DNA of 64,000 bases, taken from assembly GCF_030730865.1 (NCBI RefSeq), contig NZ_JAVALZ010000002.1, positions 248,001 through 312,000 on the forward strand, in the 5' to 3' direction. Source of the DNA: Uliginosibacterium sp. 31-16. Its GTDB lineage: Bacteria > Pseudomonadota > Gammaproteobacteria > Burkholderiales > Rhodocyclaceae. Position numbers and translations under genes: made by a program. Positions 17,400 to 28,274 of the stretch are shown piece after piece. The notes beneath the pieces are model-generated. The model did not search any database. It was not told the origin of the DNA and was given only the letters and a program-made list of their open reading frames with translations. Within the stretch, counting starts at the first letter, position 1; every line of letters begins with the position of its first letter.

Positions 17400-19118
17400 A
17401 TGCTGAACCGGACCATTCTTTCGCTGTGTGCCTGCCTGTGTGCGGCACTGCCAGGACTGCCCGCTCAGGCCGAAACCGGCCGCGTCATCGTCAAATACCG
17501 CAGCACATCGAACATCCAGGCCCTGTCGAACAACACCGACCGCAAGACCGCGCTGAGCATCCAGCTCGGCGTGAATGTCGTCGGCAGCGGGGAAATCATC
17601 TCGCGCATGCACGCCGTGCAGGCCGATGGCATCAGCTCCACCGATCTCGCGCTGAAGCTGATGGGCCGCGGCGACGTGGAATATGTCGAACTCGACCAGC
17701 TCCGCAAACCCTACTTTGTGCCAAACGACACCAACTTCGCCAGCCAGTGGTATCTGCAGACGACAGAAACCTCCGCCATCCGCGCCACCACAGCCTGGGA
17801 CACCACGCTGGGCAGCAGCAGCGTGGTGGTCGCGGTGTTGGATACCGGCATACTGCCGAACCATCCGGATCTGCAGGGCAGCCTGCTGACGAGCAGCGGC
17901 AGCGTGTATGGCTACGATTTCGTAACGGACACCGCCATCTCTAATGATAGTGACGGGCGCGATGCCAACCCCTCCGATCCCGGTGACTGGGTCACGCTCG
18001 CTGAGTCGACCACTCCAGGCTCTTTTTATGGATGCACGGTAACAAACAGCAGCTGGCACGGTAGCCTCACCGCCGGCATCATCGGCGCCACGACCAACAA
18101 CAGCGCCGGGGTAGCCGGCGTCGCCTCCGGAGCCAAGGTCCTCCCCGTGCGCGTCATGGGGAAGTGCGGCGGCTATGATTCTTACATCATGGCCGGAATG
18201 CTCTGGGCCGCAGGTGTCAGCCAGGCGGGAGTTCCTAACAACACTCATCCCGCCAAGGTGCTGAATCTCAGTCTGGGGGGCTCAGGTTCTTGTACAAACT
18301 CCTACAACGACGTGATCGCGCAAGTCAGCGCCAAAGGAGCATTGATCGTCGCGGCGAGCGGGAATGAGGATGCCGCGCCGGGCGTGCCAGCCAATTGCGC
18401 GGGAGTGCTGGCGGTCAGCGCTGTCAGCAATACCGGCAGCAAGGCTTTCTACAGCAATTACGGCAGCGCGGTCGGCATCTCGGCACCCGGTGGCAATCCC
18501 AACCTGGCAAAATCCATCTGCACCTTCCCGATCTATTCCACGCTCAATACTGGCAGCGAAGCACCCGATTCGAACGGCGACACCTATTCAACGCAAGCGA
18601 ATTGCAAAATCGGCACCAGTTTCTCGGCGCCGCTGGTGTCGGGCGTCGCCGCCCTGATGTCGTCGGTGAATGCCTCGCTGACCCCTGCGCAACTGATCTC
18701 GCTGCTCAAATCCTCAGCGACCCCCTTTCCGGTCTCAGTTACGGGAGTCACGACGAGCTGCGCGGGCAAGGCCACAGGTATTGGCACAGAATGTCTGTGC
18801 ACCACCAGCACCTGTGGCGCGGGAATGCTGAATGCCGCCGCCGCAGTCAGCGCAGCCCAGAGTTACACAGGATCGTCCAGCTCTTCGAGTTCCTCAAGCT
18901 CCAGTTCTTCGAGTTCTTCAAGCTCCAGCTCATCCAGTTCCTCCGGCTCTTCAAGCTCAAGCTCTTCGAGTTCTTCCGGCTCCGGTTCGTCCGGTGGTGG
19001 AGGCGGAGGCGGCGGAGGCGGCGGAGGTGCGATCGAGCTGTCCGACATGCTCGCACTGCTGCTCCTGGGATGCCTTGTCCATGCAGCGCGGCGTGACAGC
19101 CGCAGCCGTTGCCGCTGA
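17400..19118 (+). CDS. secreted subtilisin-like serine protease (S8) with Ser/Gly linker and C-terminal anchor
   Basis: 572 aa. A signal peptide (cleavage near PAQA-ET) is followed by an inhibitor-I9-like propeptide (about 25-105) and the S8 catalytic domain: Asp in VVVAVLDTGI (about 148), His in NSSWHGSLTAGI (about 220), Ser in GTSFSAPLVSG (about 405). A linker of nearly pure Ser (about 490-525) leads to a run of Gly, then a hydrophobic helix (LSDMLALLLLGCLVHAA) and an Arg-rich end. That order (Gly-rich, membrane helix, basic) matches GlyGly-CTERM-type sorting tails processed by rhombosortases. It is probably surface-released and scavenges protein or matures other secreted enzymes. AGGAG lies upstream of the ATG. 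Confidence 0.9.
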   Translation: MLNRTILSLCACLCAALPGLPAQAETGRVIVKYRSTSNIQALSNNTDRKTALSIQLGVNVVGSGEIISRMHAVQADGISSTDLALKLMGRGDVEYVELDQLRKPYFVPNDTNFASQWYLQTTETSAIRATTAWDTTLGSSSVVVAVLDTGILPNHPDLQGSLLTSSGSVYGYDFVTDTAISNDSDGRDANPSDPGDWVTLAESTTPGSFYGCTVTNSSWHGSLTAGIIGATTNNSAGVAGVASGAKVLPVRVMGKCGGYDSYIMAGMLWAAGVSQAGVPNNTHPAKVLNLSLGGSGSCTNSYNDVIAQVSAKGALIVAASGNEDAAPGVPANCAGVLAVSAVSNTGSKAFYSNYGSAVGISAPGGNPNLAKSICTFPIYSTLNTGSEAPDSNGDTYSTQANCKIGTSFSAPLVSGVAALMSSVNASLTPAQLISLLKSSATPFPVSVTGVTTSCAGKATGIGTECLCTTSTCGAGMLNAAAAVSAAQSYTGSSSSSSSSSSSSSSSSSSSSSSSSGSSSSSSSSSSGSGSSGGGGGGGGGGGGAIELSDMLALLLLGCLVHAARRDSRSRCR

Positions 19119-19154
19119 GTAAATCAGCACAGGTTCACGGATGAAACAGTGAAC

Positions 19155-19181
19155 AAGGTCCTGCCTCCCCGGCAGGACCTT
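19155..19181 (+). terminator. hairpin terminator-like element after the S8 protease
   Basis: AAGGTCCTGCC-TCCCC-GGCAGGACCTT is a perfect 11-bp stem 36 bases after the stop codon. It lacks a long T-tract. Confidence 0.6.
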
Positions 19182-19297
19182 CAGGGCGGGCCCAAACAAT
19201 GGCGCCGGCCTCGGCGGTGTAACAGGAAGACTTTCCTGATGAGCGCACGCCTCAGGTCCACAGCCCTTGTCATGTGCTCTCAGAGACTGTCTGCGAT

Positions 19298-19398
19298 GCG
19301 AACCCCTCCCCAGCCCTCCCCTTGACAGGGGAGGGAGGTATATTCGGCCCAGCTTGGGGTGCTCCTCCCCTGTCAAGGGGAGGTCGGGAGGGGTTGCT
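19298..19398. repeat. large inverted repeat (CCCCTCCC type)
   Basis: The left arm has CCCTCCCCTTGACAGGGGAG and the right arm CTCCCCTGTCAAGGGGAG, each flanked by AACCCCTCCC and GGGAGGGGTT. The whole forms a nearly perfect long hairpin with a loop of about 30 bases, and each arm also has internal symmetry. This CCTTGACAGGGG type of repeat is familiar from many proteobacterial intergenic regions. Only one copy was seen in this window. Confidence 0.75.
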
Positions 19399-19439
19399 TT
19401 CCTGTTTTTCATGACGCAAGAAAGATCATGAACAGCCTC

Positions 19440-19520
19440 TCAGGCGACCTTGCTCGGCAGATGAATCCCAGCAAGCAGTGAATTTTCGGCAATCACCAGC
19501 TCGACGATATACCGCCGCAT
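19440..19520 (-). pseudogene. C-terminal remnant of an MBL-fold hydrolase
   Basis: The minus strand encodes RRYIVELVIAENSLLAGIHL followed by PSKVA and a stop. It matches RRRIAELAIAENALVAGFHL of the intact metallo-hydrolase at 24625-25581, near that protein's C-terminus. Only about 26 codons survive. The rest of 19521-19927 shows no gene. The original gene was apparently lost around the nearby hairpin repeat. Confidence 0.7.
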
Positions 19521-19927
19521 TGCGCTGAATACCTTACGCTGTCTTCAATAGTGTTGCGACACAGGGCTGCGTACAGCCGCTCGTGGCAAGCGTCTGCAGG
19601 CGATATGGCTGCAGATGCGCGCGGAATGCTGATCTCGGGCATGCCATGCTGGAAAGCGTGACGGAAAGCCACTTTCCGGACAACAACGAAAGAGCAGGCC
19701 CACACGCTGCCCCGTATTGCTCGATATGACATGACCGCGGGCAAGCACTTTTCACGTGAGGCCCCATAAAAAAAGCAAGCCGGTTCGTCTGGTTTCGAAA
19801 TTGTGTGCGACCAGACATGCGCAATACGCTCTTCATCCACTGATGACGATACGGGCATTCATCCCGTCGACATCAAGACATATGCAGCATTCGCACATAC
19901 GCGGCACATATTTCAGGTGAAGAGACA

Positions 19928-22018
19928 ATGAAAAATAAACATAGACAATTTGCATGCCGGGCACTGATCCTGGCGACAGCAGCGGCAAGCACATCCATTT
20001 TTCTCGGCTGCGGCGGAGGAAGTGGCGGCAGCGGCACAACTTCAAACACGCAGGCAAGCACCCCGGCAGTCGACACCAACGCACCGAAGTCGCTGCAGGT
20101 ACCAACCCTGGCCTTTGACGACACCAGCATCACGCTGGTATGGAAAAAGCCTGACAACTACGCCAATGTTGTGGATTACCGGGTCTATCAGGATGGCAAG
20201 CTGCTCGGTACGGCAAATGCCAACAACACGCAGTTTTCTCCAGCCAAGCCTTACATCGACCAGTTCTACGCGGACGATACGGCGGGCTTTCACGTCAAGG
20301 TGCAAGCACACAGCTACCTCGTCACCGGCCTGAAGCCCGATACCCGCTACAGTTTCACCGTGCGCGCGGTTTACAGTAACGGCTCGGAGTCAGGCGACAG
20401 CGCCGCGATTACGGCCAAAACTGCATCGGCCTTCATCAACATCACGGATATCTCGAAGATCGCCACCGCAGGCGAAACCAGCGACGCAACGATCACGGCT
20501 GCCAACACCACGGCAATCCAGACAGCCATCGACAGCTGCGCGGCCAGCTCCACCAGCGCCTACGGCTGCAAGGTGCTCGTGCCGGCCGGGGTTTACATGA
20601 CAGGCGCCCTCTTCCTCAAGAGCAACATGACGCTGGAAATCGCCGCGGGCGCCGCGCTGAAGGCTTCACCGAACACCGCTGACTTTCCCATCGCCAAGGG
20701 TTACCAGCTTTACAGCTACAACTCGTCCGGCGCTTCGGTTGATGACCGCCGCGCACCATCGCTGCTCAACCTGCTCACCGCAGACCATCTGAATGGCAGC
20801 GTCGTCGGCCTGCGCGCAGGCTACGACGATACCCGCGAAGCATTCACGAACGTCCTCGTCGTTGGCAAAGGCCGTCTGGACGGGAACGGCTGGATACGCT
20901 CCAGCACTGATCTCGTCTCGGAGGCCGGCGCTTCGCTTGCACAGTTCAAGAACTCCAGTTCCAGCACCTGGAACACCCAGGGGGTTCTGGTCAAGAATCA
21001 GGTCGCCGCAGGCGTTGCCGAAACCCCTGCCATGAATGCGGCAGACGCCTACAGCTATCGTCGCTCCAGCCTCACAACCTTCCGCGGGGTGAAGAATATC
21101 TATGTTGGCGAGCTCACGCTGACCAATCCCGGCAACCACGGCGTCATGTTTCTGGAAAGCCAGAATATCGTCATGGCGGGAACGAGCTCGCAGACCTTTG
21201 ACGTGAATAACGGTGACGGCGTCGAATTCGGCAACAGTGACAACATGATGGCCTTCAACAATTTCTTTGATACGGGCGACGACAACGTCAATTTCGCAGC
21301 CGGCCAGGGCGCCGATTACGAAGGAGCCAATCCGTCACAAAACGGCTGGATTTTCAACAATTACATGCGCGAAGGGCACGGCATGCTCGCTCTGGGCAGC
21401 CACACCGCCGCCTGGATTCAGGACATCCTGTGTGAAGACAATGTTGCCTACCTTACCGACAACGGCTTGCGCCTGAAAACCAATCCCTACAACGGCGGCG
21501 GCGCGCGACGCATCACCTTCCGTGACAATGCGATGCGCAGCGTCGGCGCTCAGGGCAACACCAGCATCGCTGGCGGCAAGAGTTTCACCGATGCGGGCAA
21601 CAACGGTCAGGCATTCATCTTCACCGTCGGCTACAGCGCAACAAGCAACACCGTCAATTTCGACAAGTCAGCCAAGCCGGCACAGTTCCTCGACATCACG
21701 GTGCGCAATGTCTCGCTCGACAACATCAGCACCGCCAAGGGCAACGAAGCAATTCACATGGATTCCTACGACGGCAAATCTTCAGACATGACTTATGCGG
21801 AAACCTTCCATACCGGCTTCGTGTTCGACAACGTCAGAATCAAGGATGCCAAACCAACCAGCATCGCACGCATGAAGAACAGCACGTTCTCCAACTTCAG
21901 CGTCACACTCTCCGGCGCCACCGCACCGGCCAGTTGGTGGGTTTTCTCGGCGACCAATCCCGGCATTAGCTTTGACACAAAAACAGTGACGCCAAGCCCG
22001 TCGCCGCTGCCACAGTAG
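19928..22018 (+). CDS. polygalacturonase (GH28), lipoprotein with fibronectin type III domain
   Basis: 696 aa. Lipoprotein signal with the box IFLGC followed by a Gly/Ser-rich tether. A fibronectin type III domain (about 55-165: SITLVWKKPDN, LKPDTRYSFTVRAV) precedes the GH28 beta-helix. GH28 motifs are NNGDGVEFGNS, DTGDDNVNF with the catalytic Asp pair, REGHGMLALGSH, and DNGLRLKTNP with the RxK substrate-binding pair. The fold start (GVYMTGALFLKSNMTLEI) matches exo-polygalacturonases. It hydrolyses homogalacturonan, probably on the cell surface, and complements the lyases in this window. It ends in a Pro-rich tail. A strong terminator follows. Confidence 0.92.
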   Translation: MKNKHRQFACRALILATAAASTSIFLGCGGGSGGSGTTSNTQASTPAVDTNAPKSLQVPTLAFDDTSITLVWKKPDNYANVVDYRVYQDGKLLGTANANNTQFSPAKPYIDQFYADDTAGFHVKVQAHSYLVTGLKPDTRYSFTVRAVYSNGSESGDSAAITAKTASAFINITDISKIATAGETSDATITAANTTAIQTAIDSCAASSTSAYGCKVLVPAGVYMTGALFLKSNMTLEIAAGAALKASPNTADFPIAKGYQLYSYNSSGASVDDRRAPSLLNLLTADHLNGSVVGLRAGYDDTREAFTNVLVVGKGRLDGNGWIRSSTDLVSEAGASLAQFKNSSSSTWNTQGVLVKNQVAAGVAETPAMNAADAYSYRRSSLTTFRGVKNIYVGELTLTNPGNHGVMFLESQNIVMAGTSSQTFDVNNGDGVEFGNSDNMMAFNNFFDTGDDNVNFAAGQGADYEGANPSQNGWIFNNYMREGHGMLALGSHTAAWIQDILCEDNVAYLTDNGLRLKTNPYNGGGARRITFRDNAMRSVGAQGNTSIAGGKSFTDAGNNGQAFIFTVGYSATSNTVNFDKSAKPAQFLDITVRNVSLDNISTAKGNEAIHMDSYDGKSSDMTYAETFHTGFVFDNVRIKDAKPTSIARMKNSTFSNFSVTLSGATAPASWWVFSATNPGISFDTKTVTPSPSPLPQ

Positions 22019-22045
22019 GCAGCAAACAGCACGATGACGTCAGCC

Positions 22046-22077
22046 TGCCGGCCCTGAGGGGCCGGCATTTATTTTTT
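22046..22077 (+). terminator. rho-independent terminator
   Basis: TGCCGGCCC-TGA-GGGGCCGGCA followed by TTTATTTTTT, 28 bases after the polygalacturonase stop. Confidence 0.85.
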
Positions 22078-22170
22078 AGAGCAAATCTATCGCTACAAAA
22101 CATATCAATAGCCAGCAGCAATCATGTTCATGGAGGCAATTCAATAGCCGATGCGCGCAGCACCCTCTAA

Positions 22171-24432
<2,262 letters not shown>

Positions 24433-24474
24433 GCAAACCGGAGATCATCGGAAGCTCCGGGTGCTGCCCAGTAG

Positions 24475-24506
24475 AAAGCCCGCCGATTGGCGGGTTTTCT
24501 TTTTTA
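24475..24506 (+). terminator. rho-independent terminator of katG
   Basis: AAAGCCCGCC-GATT-GGCGGGTTTTCTTTTTT. The core is the same as in the hairpin at 1582-1613. Confidence 0.85.
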
Positions 24507-24513
24507 ACATCTC

Positions 24514-24624
24514 TGAAGAGCCGCATCCAGAAAGGATCTTCAGCATGCCTTGGCGCTCAGGCCTTCTGGACAATGGTCTGCAGGCACATGGCCTGCAGAG
24601 CCCCGCCAGAAGCGGGTCTTCAGC
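24514..24624. repeat. family A palindromic repeat, multiple arms
   Basis: Runs from GAAGAGCCGCATCCAGAAAG to CCCCGCCAGAAGCGGGTCTT, with an inner TCTGCAGGCACATGGCCTGC palindrome. It ends at the stop codon of the MBL-fold gene. Confidence 0.65.
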
Positions 24625-25581
24625 TTACTGCAGGGGTGTGAAATCGTATCCCTTGTCACGCACGCTCAGTGTGCCGATGGCTGAACCCGGCAGGTGAAAG
24701 CCCGCGACCAGCGCGTTTTCGGCAATCGCCAGCTCGGCGATGCGGCGGCGCGTGGCACGCGCCTCTTCAGCATTCATGTCGAAGCTCACCGCCCAGTCCG
24801 GATTGCGCACGAACATGGCGACATTGGTGGTGTCCGCCCAGTACAGCAGTTTCTTCGCACCGCCTTCGATCATGAACACGGTATGCCCCGGCGTGTGGCC
24901 GAAGGCGGCAATCGAGCGCACGCCCGGCAGCACCTCCTTGCCCGGCTCGAAGCGGATCACCTTGTCAGCCATCGGCGTGAACACACGGCGGGCGGTGTTC
25001 AGGCCGCCACGCGAAGCTTCAGGGGTAGCGGCATAGCGAGCCTCATCCATCCACCAGTTCCATTCAGGATTGGGCACATAGATCTTCGCATTCGGGAATG
25101 CCACTGCGCCGGCCTTGTTGCGCAGGCCATTGATGTGATCTCCGTGGAAATGCGAAATCACGACCGCAGTGATCGACTGGGGATCAATGCCGGCCTTGAG
25201 CATGTTTTCCAGCAACTTGCCCGCACTGGCCCCGCCAAACTCGCCATTACCGGTATCGAAGAGCACGCGCTGCCCGCCGATATCCACCACCGGCGTGGTG
25301 TAGGGCACTTCGAGCTTGTCGGTAGGCTGGCCGGCGGCTTTCAGATCGGCCTGCACGTCGGCAAGTGCTGCGTTGCGCACGAAGTTTGCGTCGAGCACGC
25401 GAGAACCGGCTCCGTCACGCAGCATGGTGACCTTGACCGAGCCCAGCTCGACCCGCGTCACCCCTTCTGCCACGACGGTGGTGCGCGGCGCGTTCGTCGC
25501 ACAACCAGAAAGGGCAGCCCCTGCCGCAGCAAGCCCCAGCACGACCCACTTCGCAAGATTCTTTCCATACATCAGACTCAT
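24625..25581 (-). CDS. MBL-fold metallo-hydrolase, lipoprotein
   Basis: 318 aa. The ATG of MSLMYGKNL is chosen because GAGGAG lies eight bases upstream; the Met three codons earlier is too close to that site. The signal sequence ends in a lipobox-like LSGC. The metallo-beta-lactamase fold shows HFHGDH (two zinc ions), a later His in FGHTPGHTVF, Asp in LYWADTTN and a final His in VAGFHLPG. The overall pattern is that of secreted lactonase/arylsulfatase-like MBL hydrolases; the substrate cannot be told from the sequence. A decayed copy of its C-terminus is at 19440-19520. Confidence 0.85.
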   Translation of the reverse strand: MSLMYGKNLAKWVVLGLAAAGAALSGCATNAPRTTVVAEGVTRVELGSVKVTMLRDGAGSRVLDANFVRNAALADVQADLKAAGQPTDKLEVPYTTPVVDIGGQRVLFDTGNGEFGGASAGKLLENMLKAGIDPQSITAVVISHFHGDHINGLRNKAGAVAFPNAKIYVPNPEWNWWMDEARYAATPEASRGGLNTARRVFTPMADKVIRFEPGKEVLPGVRSIAAFGHTPGHTVFMIEGGAKKLLYWADTTNVAMFVRNPDWAVSFDMNAEEARATRRRIAELAIAENALVAGFHLPGSAIGTLSVRDKGYDFTPLQ

Positions 25582-25794
25582 CTCATGCACTCCTCAAAAG
25601 GGTTGATCGAACCTGGCGGCCGGGCCCGGCAACACAGGCTGCCGCCGCAAGTGTAAGTGCTGTTTACAGCCCCCACCACCAATCTTCGCCATTGAGGCGG
25701 ACAATCATCCTGCGCTCTTTCCCGCACGCAGCATGGCCCCTCCACAGCTCGGACTTGCCCTGCAGGACACTCATTGGCGGAGAGGACTGGCAGC

Positions 25795-25819
25795 AAAAGG
25801 CCACCCCGAGAGGTGGCCG
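25795..25819 (-). terminator. rho-independent terminator
   Basis: On the minus strand GGCCACC-TCTCGG-GGTGGCC-TTTT, 41 bases after the stop of the beta-propeller lipoprotein gene. Confidence 0.75.
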
Positions 25820-25859
25820 AGAGCCAGAGCCAGCCATGGCCGGCGATGGATTACAAGGT

Positions 25860-28079
25860 TCAGAAGAGGCTGTTATTGGTCAGCGGAAAAGCTACCGTAT
25901 CGCTGCTAGCCCAGTTGGCTGGATTGGCAACCAGGGCACGCAATGCAGCCAGATCGCTGGCGCTCAGCGCGCCACTGTAGCGGGCGTTGTCGATCAGCAG
26001 CGAAATGTACGCACTGGCGGGCGCCAAGGCAGTCTGCAAAGTGACATCCATCGGGCCTGCCGCACCGCCGATATTGATGGCGGCAAGATAGCGGTCAACC
26101 GTCAGACTCCCGGCGGCGCCTGCTGCCAAGCCGTCGATGCTGCCCTGAAAAGCGAAGATGGTTTCGCTGCTGGTACTGATGCCGCCATCCTTGCCCAGCA
26201 CACTGCCCTTGTCGGCGATCAGGGGCTGAGCATCGGTCTGAATGGTCACGATGGTAGCCGCCGGGTAAGCCTTGTCAGCCACCCACTGGAAGGCCGACTC
26301 ATTGGTTGCAGCAAGGCTGTCACGATCGCTGAAGAAGATGGTCGTGCCGGCATTGATCCCTTTCATGAGGATGAAAGCGAAGGCATCAGTTGCATCGGCG
26401 TTGGCACCCACAAACAGGATGTCGCCAGCAGCCAGCGTGGTCGGAATCGACGATGCCGCCGTGGTGAAATTCAGTCGTGTCGTGACGTTCCAACCAACGA
26501 AAGGATTGCCCGCAAGATCGGTGAGCGCAGTGCCGTCCACCAGCAGATGGTAAGCGCTGCCAGGCCTCAAATCGGCACTCGGGTTGATATCGACCGTGTT
26601 GCCACTGATGGTGACCTGGGTGATATCGCTGGCCTTGATCACCCGTACATCGTCGCTGCCATTGCTGAGGGTGAAGTTGCCGGAACCAGCGGCAACGGCT
26701 TCGTTGAAGCTAAGTACGACGCGGCTGCCAGTCACATTCAGGGCATCGTCACCCGGTGTGGCAGACACCAGCTGCGGCACCGTGATGTCATTCACCGTGG
26801 TGAAACTCAGACTGCCCGCGCCATTGGCCTTGCCACCGGCATCTTTGACCAGACCGGCCGCAAAGCGCACGGTGTAGGTGCTGCCGGGTTTCAGGTCAGT
26901 GGCAGGATTGATCACCACACTGCTGTTGCTGAAACTGATCTGGGTGCTGTCGGTGATGGCGATGCTGCGCTTGTCGCCCGCGCCATTGTCCAATTCGATA
27001 CTGCCGCTGCCGGCGGTAATGACACTGCCGAAGTTAAGATAGAGATTGCTGCCCACGCCCACCGCAGTGGCAGCGCGGGTCGGGGTGTACACCCACAGTT
27101 GTTCGCCGCTGGTGCCGCCCGAGCCGAGCTCGTTAGTGACATACATGTTGAGATCGGCATCGAAGGTGACGCCTTCATGCTGTGCGGCGACTTCGATGCC
27201 CAGCTTGCTGTAGATCTTGCCCGCGCGATCCATCTTGAGCAGGCGGCCCGACTCCTGGCTCAGCACGATCAGGTGCTCGCGGTCGGCAGCACTTGCCGGC
27301 AGCACGTTGGCCAGCACAGAAATGTCGCCAAAATCGGCGACGTTGTCGGCCAGTGCGGGGCTGAAAAGATTGCTCGAATCCGTGGTGGTGGGCGAGCCAT
27401 TGGTGGCCGTGCCAGCAGCAAAATCGATGCCGCTCTGGAAGATGCCGAGTGGCGTCTTTTCCTTCACGAAGATGAAGCCATTGCTAACCGGGTCGTAGCT
27501 CACCCCTTCCAGACCAACATTGCCAATGGTAGTACCCAGCTTGACGGTTTTCGCATTGGCCGGGTCCAGGGTCGTACCTCCCGTGTAGGTAAAGCGGGTT
27601 GCCTGGCGATAACGCTCTTCGACCATCACGAACTGCCCGCCGCCAAGATAGGCAATGCCTTCCGTATCGTAGTAATAGGTACCTTGGGGTTTGGTGGCAT
27701 CTGCCGGCAGCGTCATGGTGTCGATCAGCGCGCCAGTCTTGCCAATCTGGGTGACGGACGTACCGTTGTCGCCCACGATGAACAGGGTGTCCGTATCCTT
27801 GTTCCAGGTGATGGCAGAAACTTCCGAGGCCAGCAGATTGCTGCCCGACCCCACCGGCAGATTGTATTTGCCCACCAGCGTGTAGTTGGCGAGATCCAGG
27901 CTCTCGCCCGGCGCGATGAAGGACAAAGTCGGAGCAGCAAGTTCGCTGGTGACCGGCGTTGTCGCATTGCTGTTGCCACTATCACCACCGCCTCCTCCGC
28001 CGCCTCCGCAAGCAGCCAGGGTTAGCGTGCCAATCAGAGCCAACGACCAGGCCAGTGGCCTCAGGGTGAGCTGCTTCAT
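25860..28079 (-). CDS. SdiA-regulated-like beta-propeller lipoprotein with Ig-like domains
   Basis: 739 aa from the ATG at 28079; the upstream extension to 28217 is not needed. Lipoprotein signal LTLAAC plus a Gly run. Residues about 60-320 form a propeller of the SdiA-regulated/YjiK type: ASEVSAITWNKDTDTLFIVG, YYDTEGIAYLGGGQFVMVEE, GLEGVSYDPVSNGFIFVKE, QHEGVTFDADLNMYVTNE. Two Big_5/SwmB-like Ig domains follow (about 330-430 and 435-545), each with a TDLKPGSTYTV or ADLRPGSAYHL signature. The last 190 residues (GDILFVGANADATDAFAF onward) resemble domains in calcium-binding extracellular proteins. It is probably an outer-membrane protein; ligand or enzyme activity is unknown. Confidence 0.78.
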   Translation of the reverse strand: MKQLTLRPLAWSLALIGTLTLAACGGGGGGGGDSGNSNATTPVTSELAAPTLSFIAPGESLDLANYTLVGKYNLPVGSGSNLLASEVSAITWNKDTDTLFIVGDNGTSVTQIGKTGALIDTMTLPADATKPQGTYYYDTEGIAYLGGGQFVMVEERYRQATRFTYTGGTTLDPANAKTVKLGTTIGNVGLEGVSYDPVSNGFIFVKEKTPLGIFQSGIDFAAGTATNGSPTTTDSSNLFSPALADNVADFGDISVLANVLPASAADREHLIVLSQESGRLLKMDRAGKIYSKLGIEVAAQHEGVTFDADLNMYVTNELGSGGTSGEQLWVYTPTRAATAVGVGSNLYLNFGSVITAGSGSIELDNGAGDKRSIAITDSTQISFSNSSVVINPATDLKPGSTYTVRFAAGLVKDAGGKANGAGSLSFTTVNDITVPQLVSATPGDDALNVTGSRVVLSFNEAVAAGSGNFTLSNGSDDVRVIKASDITQVTISGNTVDINPSADLRPGSAYHLLVDGTALTDLAGNPFVGWNVTTRLNFTTAASSIPTTLAAGDILFVGANADATDAFAFILMKGINAGTTIFFSDRDSLAATNESAFQWVADKAYPAATIVTIQTDAQPLIADKGSVLGKDGGISTSSETIFAFQGSIDGLAAGAAGSLTVDRYLAAINIGGAAGPMDVTLQTALAPASAYISLLIDNARYSGALSASDLAALRALVANPANWASSDTVAFPLTNNSLF

Positions 28080-28274
28080 CGTGTCTGTTCTTTCTCTTGG
28101 TTTTGTGAAATGCGTGAGGCTATGGTGCAAACTTGAACCTGCAGTGACGCTTTTGTGACAAATGAAAGACTGGGAGATGCTGCATTTGAAGTGGACTCCA
28201 GCCGATATTGCGCACACCGGTTAGATGCCGCGTGCAGCAGGGCGATCACACCAAAATATCCGGGGAGACGGAAC

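Noticed and set aside
17078-17944. Plus-strand frame of 288 codons overlapping the subtilase start
   Set aside because: Overlaps the clear S8 protease in another frame and has no ribosome binding site or domain.
25692-28025. Plus-strand frame of 777 codons
   Set aside because: Antisense to the beta-propeller lipoprotein. It has no domain, while the minus strand has clear repeats and a lipobox.
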